From Butyrivibrio hungatei (lineage in GTDB: Bacteria > Bacillota > Clostridia > Lachnospirales > Lachnospiraceae), in the NCBI RefSeq assembly GCF_900101605.1, contig NZ_FMUR01000004.1:62001-126000 (forward strand): a stretch of 64,000 bases of DNA, written 5' to 3'. Below are positions 1-8,633 of the stretch, in pieces. The notes under the pieces are model-generated. The model was not told the DNA's origin, did no database searches, and saw nothing but the letters and a program-made list of their open reading frames with translations. Made by a program: the position numbers and the translations under genes. The first letter of the stretch is position 1. Every line of letters starts with the position of its first letter.

Positions 1-373
1 TTGTATTCTCTTTGAGCTTACCCTGAAGGCTTGACGTATTAAGGAAAGTCTTGCCTTTATAGCAAACTCTCACAGGCTTCGAATCCTCAAGCATCACCTT
101 TGATGCGCAGCGTGCGATCGCGGGCGTAAAATCGGGTCTGAGAACCAGAGTATTTCCGTCCTTATCAAAAAACTTATAGAGTTCACGTGCATCCGAAGCA
201 TTGATCTCCTCTGCAAAAACATCAAAGAACTCAAACGTAGGCGTATCAATGTCGCTATAACCGTAGCTCTTGATCACGTTGTGGATCTTGTTTTCGATAA
301 TAAGTCTGTCGCTGTATTCACTTCCGTATACATCACGTACTCCGTCCGGAGTATGTAAAAGAACTTTATTCAT
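1..373 (-). CDS. hisZ: ATP phosphoribosyltransferase regulatory subunit HisZ (5' part only)
   Basis: The first 124 codons are present; the gene runs off the window edge, so the 3' end is missing. The protein starts LHTPDGVRDVYG and carries the class II aminoacyl-tRNA-synthetase-like core of HisZ: DIDTPTFEFFDVF, LYKFFDKDGNTLVLRPDFTPAIARC and PVRVCYKGKTFLNTSSLQG. HisZ is the histidyl-tRNA-synthetase-like partner of the short form of HisG and makes the first enzyme of histidine synthesis (ATP plus PRPP to phosphoribosyl-ATP) active and feedback-regulated. The LRPDFTP motif and the lack of a long C-terminal anticodon domain cannot be fully tested here because of truncation. A true HisS would normally start with a KGT/RGTxD-type motif rather than TPDGVRD, which favours HisZ. 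Confidence 0.85.
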   Translation of the reverse strand, partial: MNKVLLHTPDGVRDVYGSEYSDRLIIENKIHNVIKSYGYSDIDTPTFEFFDVFAEEINASDARELYKFFDKDGNTLVLRPDFTPAIARCASKVMLEDSKPVRVCYKGKTFLNTSSLQGKLKENT

Positions 374-433
374 AAAAACCTCACTTAATTTGTATGTCAT
401 AAAAACCAAAAGCCAAAAACAAAAAATAATAAA

Positions 434-477
434 AGCACATGCACTTTAGTATTGCACAGTGCTAATTAATTACTATA
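434..477 (-). promoter_or_regulatory. hisZ upstream region: possible -10 and imperfect inverted repeat
   Basis: The 149-base gap between recU (ends at 523) and hisZ holds a TATAGT -10-like hexamer on the minus strand (472-477). I found no well-spaced -35. About ten bases downstream, 434-463 contains an imperfect inverted repeat (AGCACTGTGCA facing TGCATGTGCT) that could be an operator or a short leader hairpin. The leader to the hisZ start would be roughly 90 nt. Nothing else is recognisable in the gap. Confidence 0.3.
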
Positions 478-522
478 CCACAGAGTTTAACATCAATTTT
501 ATAAAGCTGTCAATCACTTTTA

Positions 523-1059
523 TTATCTGGCATCCAAGTCTTTTTGAAGTGCATCCAGATAAGGAATAAGAAGACCGTTTTCACCGGGAGACTTAATTAC
601 ATATTCTTCTGACAATTCATCGTGTCTGAAGCTTTTTCTTCCGCCTTTTTCCGCTCTTTCCCAGAATTCACACAGCTTTCTGAACGGCAGATAATAAAAT
701 TCATTAAGTCCCGTATAATAGATCAGAAAAAAAGCAATCCCATCCTGCTTTTCAAAAGTTTTCATAAACTCAACCTGATGCGGATGGATATTTTCAAGCG
801 CAAACGTCTCCGCCGCGCACTCTTTTGCATCAAAACAAACGGGAATCCCCTGCACGACACCTATATAATCGACGGTACTCTTTTGCTCAAAATATGCAAG
901 CGTAATATGTCTTGTACTCTTATCAATCTGTATGGGAGTTATCGGAGTCGGGATCTTCTGAATAAGAGCAAGCGAAAGCTCATTGTACCTTTCGTTTGTC
1001 CTGTTAATTAGTTCCTCCAAAGTAGAACCTCGAAGTCCTCTTGATTTCCAGGTCGGCAT
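523..1059 (-). CDS. recU: Holliday junction resolvase RecU
   Basis: At 178 residues this matches the RecU family of Firmicutes, which cuts four-way DNA junctions during recombination and chromosome segregation. The N-terminal RGSTLEELINRTNERYNE segment and the following PTPI box are typical. The nuclease core TVDYIG...PVCFDAKECA supplies the acidic and lysine residues expected of this restriction-enzyme-like fold. IHPHQVEFM and the C-terminal IPYLDAL also fit. The start is ATG with GGGG eight bases upstream. It sits alone between hisZ and an RluA-family gene. In Bacillus recU lies beside the penicillin-binding protein ponA; that gene is not here. Confidence 0.85.
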   Translation of the reverse strand: MPTWKSRGLRGSTLEELINRTNERYNELSLALIQKIPTPITPIQIDKSTRHITLAYFEQKSTVDYIGVVQGIPVCFDAKECAAETFALENIHPHQVEFMKTFEKQDGIAFFLIYYTGLNEFYYLPFRKLCEFWERAEKGGRKSFRHDELSEEYVIKSPGENGLLIPYLDALQKDLDAR

Positions 1060-1110
1060 TGTATTCCCCTTTATAATGTATTTATGATAACACTGTTTTG
1101 CAGCATGTTA

Positions 1111-2094
1111 TTATTCAAAAAATCTATTGTAAACATCGGGAAGATCCGTCTTAAATTCTCTTCCCCTGATATTTTCAAATTCATCGGGCATATCATCCGG
1201 AAAACATATCCTATAACAAAAAAGAAGCTGATGATTGACTTTCTTGTATACTTTTCCGCCGTATTTGACATCGCCTATAAGAGGATGTCCGATACTTGAA
1301 AGATGAGCCCTTATCTGATGCGGTTTTCCGGTTATAAGCTTAACTTCAAGCATGGTAAGATCCGCATCCTTATTATATTTTACAGGAACAATCTGAGTTT
1401 CGATATATGAATATCTTTCATCTTTTGGGTCATTCTTTTTTATAAAGACCTTATTTTTCTTTTCATCTTTATATAAAAAGCCCTTTAGATAAATACTTTC
1501 GGTAAGATTTCCAGAAACTATCGTCCTGTAATACTTATCAAGATTTCTGCTCTTTAAAAGATTGTTCATTTCCCGCGCGCCGGGAAGTGATTTCGCGCAG
1601 ATGACGATTCCTCCAGTATTGCGGTCGAGCCTGTTACATATAGAAGGCTTGTATACGTCAAGATCTTTTGTCGCTTCGCTTTTTTCGGACAAAAGATAAT
1701 CAATCAGCCAGTCGTTTAAACTTATATCTTTCGGAGAACTTTTCTGCGAAAGAAGTCCTACAGGCTTTGATGCAAGAATAATATTGTCATCTTCGTAGAC
1801 AACCTTCACATCTCCGTATTTTGAAAGGTCAATTTCTTTGTCGACACTGCCGGCATTCTTTATACCGTCACTATTTCCTTTGAATTTAGCGAACGTTTCG
1901 TCAGAAAAAAAGATCTTAATAAGATCGTTTTCGCTAAGTTTCTCTGTTCCGTCAGCTTTCCTGCCGTTTAGAGTAATATTCTTTTTACGCAACATCTTAT
2001 AAATAAATCCGCCGGAAGCTCCCGGAAGATACCCCTTTAAGAAGCTGTCAAGACGCTTACCCGCTACGTTTTTTCCAATTTTAATTTCTTTCAT
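1111..2094 (-). CDS. RluA-family pseudouridine synthase
   Basis: A 327-residue RNA pseudouridine synthase. The N-terminal third (KRLDSFLKGYLPGASGGFIYKMLRKKNITLNGRKA) resembles an S4 RNA-binding domain. The catalytic motif NRLDRNTGGIVICAKS contains the Asp that attacks the uridine. The GKPHQIRAHLSSIGHPLIGDVKYGG block is diagnostic of RluA/RluD enzymes. I chose the ATG at 2094 rather than an upstream in-frame start at 2160, because the first 22 residues of the longer form (DSRNDTDSCINSF) are not family-like and would overlap the next gene. Target uridine (23S rRNA or tRNA) cannot be told from sequence. It follows a small membrane-protein gene by 8 bases and is probably co-transcribed with it. 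Confidence 0.85.
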   Translation of the reverse strand: MKEIKIGKNVAGKRLDSFLKGYLPGASGGFIYKMLRKKNITLNGRKADGTEKLSENDLIKIFFSDETFAKFKGNSDGIKNAGSVDKEIDLSKYGDVKVVYEDDNIILASKPVGLLSQKSSPKDISLNDWLIDYLLSEKSEATKDLDVYKPSICNRLDRNTGGIVICAKSLPGAREMNNLLKSRNLDKYYRTIVSGNLTESIYLKGFLYKDEKKNKVFIKKNDPKDERYSYIETQIVPVKYNKDADLTMLEVKLITGKPHQIRAHLSSIGHPLIGDVKYGGKVYKKVNHQLLFCYRICFPDDMPDEFENIRGREFKTDLPDVYNRFFE

Positions 2095-2102
2095 GGTCAC
2101 CC

Positions 2103-2711
2103 TTATAATGAAATGGACAAAAGAATTGATGCAGGAGTCTGTGTCGTTCCGGGAATCCAACTCTCTTCAATTGCTACGGGATCGATATTTTTATCCGAGC
2201 GAAGCTTCTCAAGCTGAGTAAGCCTTTCGCAGAACTTATCTATATCCGTAAATATCTTGATGCTGTAGCTTGAATATCCGCTCTGAGCGATCATTTTCTT
2301 GATATGCTTCTCACAGTCAATCTCATCAATATCTTCATCCGAAGAATAGCAGCAAATATTCTTATCAAGAACGGTTGATGCGGACACATTGAAATTCTTA
2401 TCATAAGCCGTTATCACATGGTCGTAATGAATAAGAAGCCCGCCTCTGCATGCTTCGATCCTATTCTTGTCACTTTCGGTGCATGCTCTTGCTTTTATGA
2501 ACATTATCATATTTACGGCGCTCCAGCCCGTAGGAAGGCATCCGAGAGCCGCGATGATACTCATAACATTTTTTTGCGAACCGTATCTGAAAAGACCTGT
2601 CAGATATATTCCGACAGTGATCGCAAGGCATATAACCGTTCTAAATATTGCAACCTTTTTTCTGTATGTGATATAACCAAAATCGCCTTTATATACTCTG
2701 TGAAGACTCAC
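2103..2711 (-). CDS. Small membrane protein of unknown function
   Basis: A 202-residue protein I do not recognise. Two adjacent hydrophobic segments near the N-terminus (around residues 20-40, AIFRTVICLAITVGIYLTG, and 48-70, MSIIAALGCLPTGWSAVNMIM) are followed by a soluble, mixed-charge domain of about 130 residues with a DIDKFCERLTQLEKLR helix. I favour the GTG at 2711, which has GGAAGG eight bases upstream, over the in-frame GTG at 2720, whose start would touch that same site. It lies between two pseudouridine synthase genes on the same strand and is likely in one transcript with them. The context does not reveal its job. Confidence 0.6.
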   Translation of the reverse strand: MSLHRVYKGDFGYITYRKKVAIFRTVICLAITVGIYLTGLFRYGSQKNVMSIIAALGCLPTGWSAVNMIMFIKARACTESDKNRIEACRGGLLIHYDHVITAYDKNFNVSASTVLDKNICCYSSDEDIDEIDCEKHIKKMIAQSGYSSYSIKIFTDIDKFCERLTQLEKLRSDKNIDPVAIEESWIPGTTQTPASILLSISL

Positions 2712-2748
2712 TTTATTCACCTTCCGTAAAAAATATAAGAATATAATA

Positions 2749-3480
2749 TCAGTTCTTACTTAACTTCTTTATTTCTTCATCCGTGAGTGCTCTATACTCA
2801 CCGGGCGCTAATTTTTCATCAAGAAAAAGCGGTCCCATTGAAAGTCTTTTAAGAAAAAGAACTTCATTTCCGACCGCTTCAAGCATTCTTTTAACCTGAT
2901 GAAAACGGCCTTCGTGTATGGTAAGTTCGATAACGGGATTTCCGTCGTTGTCACGTTCCTTCTGCGTTACAACCGCAGGAAGCGTTGGCTTAACGGAACC
3001 GTCATCGTTCTTATCTCCGATATCAACTCCGTCTGTAAGTCTTTTGATATCTTCTTCCGAAAGTTCATGGGCTATATGGACTTCATATACCTTGTCCACA
3101 TGCTTTTTGGGAGACAACAGATTATGTATCATCACTCCGTCGTCAGTTATCAGAAGCAGCCCCTCGGTGTCTATATCAAGTCTTCCGCAGGGGCTTAAAT
3201 TCTTTAAATTCTCTTCTTTAAGAAGATCGAGAACGGTAACATTTCTTTTGTCATTTGTCGCAGACACTACTCCTGCCGGTTTATACAGCATGAAGTAGTG
3301 AAAGCGGGCATAAGAAAGCACTTTACCATCAAAAGCAATCTCATCAGACAGTTCGTTTATATGTACATCAGGTTTAACGGCAACAATACCGTTTACCGTA
3401 CAACGACCGTTTTTCAAATATTCTTTTATCTGTTTTCGGGTTCCTAAATTGTGGTCACCCAGATATTTATCGAGTCTCAA
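2749..3480 (-). CDS. rsuA: RsuA-family 16S rRNA pseudouridine synthase
   Basis: About 243 residues with an N-terminal S4 domain (RLDKYLGDHNLGTRKQIKEYLKNGRCTVNG) and the RsuA catalytic signature CGRLDIDTEGLLLITDDG, whose Asp is the nucleophile. The C-terminal EGRFHQVKRMLEAVGNEVLFLKR motif is typical. RsuA modifies a single uridine in 16S rRNA (516 in E. coli numbering). The start is a TTG: the one at 3480 gives the family-typical RLDKYL N-terminus and has AGGA nine bases upstream, while the TTG at 3486 is too close to that site. The gene begins right at the stop codon of the amidase gene (3483), so translation is probably coupled. Confidence 0.85.
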   Translation of the reverse strand: MRLDKYLGDHNLGTRKQIKEYLKNGRCTVNGIVAVKPDVHINELSDEIAFDGKVLSYARFHYFMLYKPAGVVSATNDKRNVTVLDLLKEENLKNLSPCGRLDIDTEGLLLITDDGVMIHNLLSPKKHVDKVYEVHIAHELSEEDIKRLTDGVDIGDKNDDGSVKPTLPAVVTQKERDNDGNPVIELTIHEGRFHQVKRMLEAVGNEVLFLKRLSMGPLFLDEKLAPGEYRALTDEEIKKLSKN

Positions 3481-3482
3481 GA

Positions 3483-4523
3483 TCAATAATCCTTTACAGG
3501 AACAGCATTGCTTTCCTTACCGAGTTCATAAATATTATATGCGCGGCATACGATCACGGGATTTTCATATCCGGCAGGAACCTTTACGTTATATGACTGA
3601 GTTTCCTTGGATCTGTCCCACATCTGGAAAGGACTGAAAGTCTTTCCGCCATCATAGCTGTATGCAAAATAAGCAACAGGACTCTGATTATCCTTGGTTG
3701 TCATCTGAACAAGAACGTTTCCGTCCTTCTTGCTTGATGCAAGAACCTTTATATCACATACATCGGGGGCTGTTTCATCCTGACGAACGGGACCTGCGGG
3801 TGCGGGTGTAGGATCATACTTAAATCCCGAGAAATCGGCTCCCGTCTTTGAAGACTTAAGCTTGAAATACTTTGCAACGGCAGTTGCGTCCTTTACACCG
3901 AGCTGAGCGTAAAAGTTCTGTGACTTAACCTTCTGAACATCATAACCGTGATCGATATATGCATGCTCAATAATTACACCGGGGATATTTCTTGCAGTAC
4001 ATGCTCTGATAACACCGTAATAATCAGATCCCTTTGATCCGATCTTGGTCTTAACGCCCTTTTGATAAATTCCGAGGCTTCCGAGCTCTGCGATCTCAAT
4101 CTTTCCGAAATCTGTTCCCTTCTGGTACTGATTACCGAATGCCGATGTCCAAACTTCACATCCGTAGAAATTATGATCCTTGGATGCATTGAAATGAAGG
4201 CTGAACAGGAAATCAGCATTTACGCTCTGTGCAAAAGCAGCTCTGTCTTCAAGAGAAAGTCCCTGATCTGCATTTCTTGTCATATAAACGGTTACATTGT
4301 CATACTTTTCAAGTTCCGCTTTCATTGAATTCGCAACCGTAAGGTTGATATTTTTCTCGGTAAGACCGTTGTACTCCGCACCGCGGTTGTCTGCGCCGTG
4401 TCCGGGATCGATAACGATAACCACCGGCTTATCGGCTGCATTTGAAGTAACAACAGTTGACGGAACAAGTCCGCTTACAGATAACAAAGCGGCTGTAACA
4501 ATAGTTGCGATAGATCTTCTCAT
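3483..4523 (-). CDS. Secreted N-acetylmuramoyl-L-alanine amidase
   Basis: A 346-residue exported cell-wall hydrolase. It starts with a signal peptide (MRRSIATIVTAALLSVSG..., likely cleaved near SNAA). An Amidase_3 zinc domain follows: VIVIDPGHGADNRGA supplies the first His, then the Glu of GLTEKNINL, FLFSLHFNAS the second His, and VIIEHAYIDH the late Glu. These hydrolyse the bond between MurNAc and the peptide stem. The last ~95 residues, after a Pro/Ala linker, resemble an Ig-like beta-sandwich (APDVCDIKVLASSKKDGNVL, SYDGGKTFSPFQ) that may bind the wall. The ATG at 4523 is preceded by AGAGGAGAG; the longer frame to 4592 would bury the signal peptide. Confidence 0.85.
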   Translation of the reverse strand: MRRSIATIVTAALLSVSGLVPSTVVTSNAADKPVVIVIDPGHGADNRGAEYNGLTEKNINLTVANSMKAELEKYDNVTVYMTRNADQGLSLEDRAAFAQSVNADFLFSLHFNASKDHNFYGCEVWTSAFGNQYQKGTDFGKIEIAELGSLGIYQKGVKTKIGSKGSDYYGVIRACTARNIPGVIIEHAYIDHGYDVQKVKSQNFYAQLGVKDATAVAKYFKLKSSKTGADFSGFKYDPTPAPAGPVRQDETAPDVCDIKVLASSKKDGNVLVQMTTKDNQSPVAYFAYSYDGGKTFSPFQMWDRSKETQSYNVKVPAGYENPVIVCRAYNIYELGKESNAVPVKDY

Positions 4524-4574
4524 ACTTCTCTCCTCTTTTCTTTTTAAAACAAAATCCTTGGTTCCTACTGAAAA

Positions 4575-4606
4575 TGTAAAAAGCTGTCGCAAAAAAGCGG
4601 CAGCTT
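4575..4606 (-). terminator. Rho-independent terminator after the coiled-coil gene
   Basis: On the minus strand AAGCTGCCGC and GCGACAGCTT pair around a T-rich loop and are followed by TTTTTAC. It lies in the 95-base gap between the coiled-coil gene ending at 4618 and the amidase start, so it separates the coaD/parEC-side transcript from the amidase/rsuA transcript. Confidence 0.65.
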
Positions 4607-4617
4607 AGCTATTCTGT

Positions 4618-5331
4618 TTAACCGTTCAGCATATCAAGATTAATGGCTTCCTGCTCGGTAAGTCCCTGTCCCTGAGACTCGCCCGTTGAATTTTCCTCGG
4701 CAGGTACAGTATTGGTTGAAACAGTCTCAGGCGGTCTTAAATCCGCTCTGTTAGACTTGATAACTTCACCATACTGAGTAAGCGCAGACAGAACGCTGTC
4801 TGTACTCTGAGAAATTTCTTTTACCATATTGATGCTGTTCTGCTTTATTGTCTCTACGATATCATCTGTACTCTTGCTTGTTACATCTATAGACTGAGTG
4901 ATGATATCTTCAACTCCCGCAAGGAGCTGATCTGTATATTGAACGGCTGCCGATTTCATGCTGTTGGCTTCGGTCATTGCATTGTCCAGAATTTCTTTCG
5001 CCTGAACAGCAGCCTGTGAAACAACTTCATTGGCCTGAGCATAAGCCTGCTGCATGATCTCATGCTCATTTATAAGCTCGTTTGTTTTTATTGTAGCCTG
5101 ATTTACTATATCTTCGGCTTTTCTGCGCGCATCGTTTAAGATGGCTTCTTTATTACTGATGATCTTCTGATATTTCTTAATTTCCTCGGGAGTTTTTTGA
5201 CGAAGCTCACGTAAAAGCTCATCAATTTCCTCTTTATTTACAATAATCTTTGTTTGTGACAATGGCTGAGGCTTACAATTATCAATATAAGTCTCGATCT
5301 CATCAATTAACTGCTCGATTTTGCTGGTCAT
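4618..5331 (-). CDS. Coiled-coil protein (ATP synthase subunit H/E-like helix repeat)
   Basis: A 237-residue soluble protein that is almost wholly helical. From about residue 45 to 130 it is an Ala/Glu/Gln-rich heptad-like coil (NDARRKAEDIVNQA, QANEVVSQAAVQAKEILDNA) of the kind that automatic pipelines label ATPase or DivIVA-like. After it come a Ser/Thr-rich segment and a disordered tail (PPETVSTNTVPAEENSTGES). There is no signal peptide or membrane segment. It directly follows coaD (its start is the base after the coaD stop) and ends at a terminator. This gene-next-to-coaD arrangement is common in Lachnospiraceae as I recall it, but I know of no assigned function; a structural or septum-related role would be a guess. 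Confidence 0.65.
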   Translation of the reverse strand: MTSKIEQLIDEIETYIDNCKPQPLSQTKIIVNKEEIDELLRELRQKTPEEIKKYQKIISNKEAILNDARRKAEDIVNQATIKTNELINEHEIMQQAYAQANEVVSQAAVQAKEILDNAMTEANSMKSAAVQYTDQLLAGVEDIITQSIDVTSKSTDDIVETIKQNSINMVKEISQSTDSVLSALTQYGEVIKSNRADLRPPETVSTNTVPAEENSTGESQGQGLTEQEAINLDMLNG

Positions 5332-5835
5332 TTATACATCCCCCTGATCTTTCTGTTTTTCAAACTTTTTGTATAGAGCTGTTGCGACAAAATCTGAAAC
5401 ACAAGGTGATATATCACCTTTATAACTTGCGACCTCTTTTACCACAGAGCTGCTAAGATATGAGTATTTGATATTAGTTGTGAGGAAAACCGTATCGACC
5501 TCATCATGTGACAACTCCTTATTGGTCTGTGCAATCTGGAGTTCGTATTCGAAATCGGTTATCGCTCTTAGTCCACGGATGACGATATGTATGTTTTCTT
5601 TCTTGCAATAATCGATTAAAAGTCCACTGAAAGATTCAACTACAACGTTGTCAATTCCAGTTACAGACTCTTTAATCATTTTAACACGTTCATCCAGTGT
5701 GAACAATGGAGTTTTCGCTGAATTACACATTACGGCAACAATTACTTTGTCAAACATTGAAGCCGCACGTTTTATTATGTCCAAGTGACCGTAGGTTATT
5801 GGATCGAAACTGCCCGGATAAACCGCTGTTTTCAT
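5332..5835 (-). CDS. coaD: Pantetheine-phosphate adenylyltransferase
   Basis: At 167 residues this is a standard-length CoaD, which transfers AMP from ATP to 4'-phosphopantetheine in the penultimate step of coenzyme A synthesis. The nucleotidyltransferase motifs are clear: GSFDPITYGHLDIIKRA (TxGH-type ATP site) and YSYLSSSVVKEVASY (the ISSSxxR-like motif). VIRGLRAITDFEYELQIAQTN is a CoaD hallmark. The ATG at 5835 overlaps the rsmD stop by 4 bases (ATGA), the widely conserved rsmD-coaD pairing. Confidence 0.95.
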   Translation of the reverse strand: MKTAVYPGSFDPITYGHLDIIKRAASMFDKVIVAVMCNSAKTPLFTLDERVKMIKESVTGIDNVVVESFSGLLIDYCKKENIHIVIRGLRAITDFEYELQIAQTNKELSHDEVDTVFLTTNIKYSYLSSSVVKEVASYKGDISPCVSDFVATALYKKFEKQKDQGDV

Positions 5836-6389
5836 AGCGCTTCCTTTCTGTACAAAAAGACATGCTTATTTGTTTTATATTCTTTTTCGCGTCTAACTTC
5901 AAAACCATAATCTTCAGCGAATGAAAAGTCCATATCTGATGAACTTTCAACGATTATCATCGTATGCTCGGTAACATAGTTCATCGTTCCGAGCTGAGCA
6001 AGCGTTCTCTCATAGAGATCCTCGTGATACGGAGGATCGAGGAAGATAATATCAACCTCTTTTTCATGAATATTCCTAAGTCCGATGACAACATCCTGCT
6101 TAAGGACCGTGGCATCTTCTTCAAAATGCGTCGTCTTAATGTTCTGCATTATGCACTTATATGCTGCCGCAGAGTTTTCGATAAAATATGCCTTTGAAGC
6201 TCCTCTTGAAAGTGCTTCAATGCCGATTCCGCCGCTTCCGGCAAAAAGATCTAAGAATACGGCACCCGGTACCTCGTTCTGGATCATATTAAAAAGTGTC
6301 TCTTTTATTCTGTCCTGAGTCGGCCTTGTGTCATTACCTTCGGGGGTAACAAGTCTAAGCCTTCTTGCAGTTCCCGCAATTACTCTCAT
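5832..6389 (-). CDS. rsmD: 16S rRNA (guanine966-N2)-methyltransferase RsmD
   Basis: A 185-residue SAM-dependent methyltransferase. The N-terminal MRVIAGTARRLRL and RPTQDRIKETLFNMI segments are specific to RsmD. Motif I is FLDLFAGSGGIGIEALSRGA, and the catalytic IIFLDPPYHEDLY matches the (D/N)PPY box of exocyclic-amine methyltransferases. It modifies G966 of 16S rRNA. The start overlaps the stop of the parC-like gene by 4 bases, so the topoisomerase, methyltransferase and CoaD genes are translationally coupled. Confidence 0.93.
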   Translation of the reverse strand: MRVIAGTARRLRLVTPEGNDTRPTQDRIKETLFNMIQNEVPGAVFLDLFAGSGGIGIEALSRGASKAYFIENSAAAYKCIMQNIKTTHFEEDATVLKQDVVIGLRNIHEKEVDIIFLDPPYHEDLYERTLAQLGTMNYVTEHTMIIVESSSDMDFSFAEDYGFEVRREKEYKTNKHVFLYRKEAL

Positions 6390-8623
6390 ATTCTTACCTT
6401 TGTTCCCTTAGTATCTCTGCTTGTTATCTTAAGATGGGCAAGCTCCAGCTTTTTATTGTTGTGCTCAACAGTTTTTTCTTCAAGATCGTTCAGATAATAA
6501 ACGTCTCTGACAAAATCATTTTTTCCAAGCCTCATTCCGCGGACACCGACTGCAGTCTTCTTTTTCTCCGGAATGGTGTCGACAGGAAATCTGAGGAAAT
6601 AACCATCCTCTGTTCTAAGTATAACAGTCTTTTGTTCTTTAAGCACTTCAACGTTTACAAGTTCATCGCCGTCCGTGAGTTTTGTTGCGGCAACGGTTCT
6701 CTTTGAAACATCAAATTCACCGCCGTCTACCGTTTTCATCATGGATGACTTTGTTGTAAAGATAAGCCTGTAAAGATTAAGTTCCGACTGACTTGCAACA
6801 AGAATGACCGTTTCATCGGAAGCATTGTAATTACTTACGTTGTCGATCGGAACGCCCTTATCTCGCATCTTTCCCTGAGGAAGATCCATCGCCTTGATGG
6901 TATGCAGATTACCCGCACTTGTGAAAAGACAAATCTTACCTGTATTCTTCATCACAAATGAATACTTAAACTCGGCTTGGATAGTCTCCTTGTTTCTTTC
7001 ATAAGTCGTCGCATCGATCGTCTTAGCATATCCGAATCTGTCCATGATGAATGCAACATCGATTTCCTCAACGGGCTTTTCTTCGTATACGGCATTCTCC
7101 CTGTTATCAATAACGGTTTTTCTTTTTGCCTGATATTCTTTCTTGATCTTGCCAAGTTCGTCCTGGATAACCATTGACATCGACTCGTGGCTCTCAAGAA
7201 TATCCTCATATCTGTATATATTTGCGACCGTCTGCTCATGGTCCTTTATAAGAGCCTCGAGCTCAAGTCCTATGAGCTTGTATAAACGCATCTCAAGAAT
7301 GGCATCGGCCTGAACCTCTGTGAAAAGAAGCTGTGCAGCCATTGCTTTTGATTCTCTTGATTTAAAATTAATACCGTCGGTAACGCCGTTTACAAGGCAG
7401 TTCTTAGCCATTGCCCTGTCTTTTGAACCGCGCAAAACCTCGATAACAAGGTCTATAACGTTGCACGCCTTGATAAGGCCTTCCTGGATTTCTTTCTTCT
7501 CCTGTTCTTTCTTAAGGAGCGTTGTATACTTTCTTGTTGCTATCTCAAACTGGAAATCGGCGCACGCCCTCATAATATCCTTAAGAGACATTGTCTCGGG
7601 ACGGCCGTTGTCGATAGCAAGCATGTTTACACCAAATGTATCTTCAAGCTTTGTCTTCTTGTAAAGAAGATTGGTAAAGTTATCAACGTCAGTATCTTTC
7701 TTAAGTTCGATAACAATCCTTATTCCTTCTTTTGAAGACTGGTTTGAGATATCGATGATATCATTTGTGATCTTCTTCTCGGCAAGTTCCGCAACATCAG
7801 CCATAAACTTACCGATGCCCATACCAATCATGGTGTAAGGAATCTCGGTTATCACAAGATTGATATGACCGTTCTTTCCTTTCTCGGTCTCAACCTTACC
7901 TCTTATCCTGATCTTGCCGGTACCCGTTTCATAGATATTAAGAAGCTCGTCCTTATTGATAACGACACCGCCAGTAGGAAAATCAGGTCCCTTTATATAC
8001 TTCATGAGGTCCTTTGTCGTAAGGGAATCATTTTGTATATATGCTATCTCGGCGTCGATCACTTCCGCAAGATTGTGCGGAGGCGTGCTTGTTGCCATAC
8101 CTACCGCGATACCTTCCGAACCGTTTATGAGAAAGTTCGGGATCTTAACAGGAAGAACCGAAGGCTCTCTTTCCGTTTCATCAAAGTTCGGAACAAAATC
8201 AACTACATTTTTATCAAGATCTTCAAGGAAGTTTTCCTGTGTGAGCTTAGAGAGTCTCGCCTCTGTGTAACGCATTGCCGCAGCGCCGTCGCCCTCTATA
8301 TTTCCAAAGTTTCCGTGACCGTCAACAAGAGGAACGATCTTTTTAAAATCCTGTGTCATCACAACGAGACAGTCATAGATTGAACTGTCTCCGTGAGGAT
8401 GATATTTACCCATGGTATCGCCGACAATTCTCGCACTCTTTCTGTACGGTCTGTCATATCTGATGCCGAGTTCATACATATCATATAAAGTTCTTCTCTG
8501 AACAGGTTTAAGTCCGTCTCTTATATCAGGAAGCGCACGAGCAACGATTACGCTCATGGCATAGTCTATGAACGACTTTTGCATTATATCCGAATACTCG
8601 GTCCTTATAATTCTGTCTTCCAT
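6386..8623 (-). CDS. parC: DNA topoisomerase IV subunit A-like protein (ParC/GyrA family)
   Basis: A 745-residue type IIA topoisomerase breakage-reunion subunit. The N-terminus has SFIDYAMSVIVARALPDIRDGLKPVQRR. The quinolone region GKYHPHGDSSIYD keeps the usual Ser. The catalytic Tyr lies in the AAAMRYTEARLS block. The C-terminal beta-pinwheel repeats are present, but the GyrA-box position reads QGKMRDKG instead of QRRGGKG. A missing or degenerate box is typical of ParC, which decatenates rather than wraps and supercoils DNA. I therefore prefer ParC, although many databases call such second copies gyrA. The ATG at 8623 (after GGGGAAAAT) is chosen over 8698, which would overlap the upstream parE-like gene by 65 bases. 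Confidence 0.82.
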   Translation of the reverse strand: MEDRIIRTEYSDIMQKSFIDYAMSVIVARALPDIRDGLKPVQRRTLYDMYELGIRYDRPYRKSARIVGDTMGKYHPHGDSSIYDCLVVMTQDFKKIVPLVDGHGNFGNIEGDGAAAMRYTEARLSKLTQENFLEDLDKNVVDFVPNFDETEREPSVLPVKIPNFLINGSEGIAVGMATSTPPHNLAEVIDAEIAYIQNDSLTTKDLMKYIKGPDFPTGGVVINKDELLNIYETGTGKIRIRGKVETEKGKNGHINLVITEIPYTMIGMGIGKFMADVAELAEKKITNDIIDISNQSSKEGIRIVIELKKDTDVDNFTNLLYKKTKLEDTFGVNMLAIDNGRPETMSLKDIMRACADFQFEIATRKYTTLLKKEQEKKEIQEGLIKACNVIDLVIEVLRGSKDRAMAKNCLVNGVTDGINFKSRESKAMAAQLLFTEVQADAILEMRLYKLIGLELEALIKDHEQTVANIYRYEDILESHESMSMVIQDELGKIKKEYQAKRKTVIDNRENAVYEEKPVEEIDVAFIMDRFGYAKTIDATTYERNKETIQAEFKYSFVMKNTGKICLFTSAGNLHTIKAMDLPQGKMRDKGVPIDNVSNYNASDETVILVASQSELNLYRLIFTTKSSMMKTVDGGEFDVSKRTVAATKLTDGDELVNVEVLKEQKTVILRTEDGYFLRFPVDTIPEKKKTAVGVRGMRLGKNDFVRDVYYLNDLEEKTVEHNNKKLELAHLKITSRDTKGTKVRI

Positions 8624-8633
8624 ATTTTCCCCT

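Noticed and set aside
76..96. TTCGAATCC resembling a tRNA T-loop
   Set aside because: It lies inside the hisZ coding sequence and no acceptor stem or cloverleaf can be built around it.
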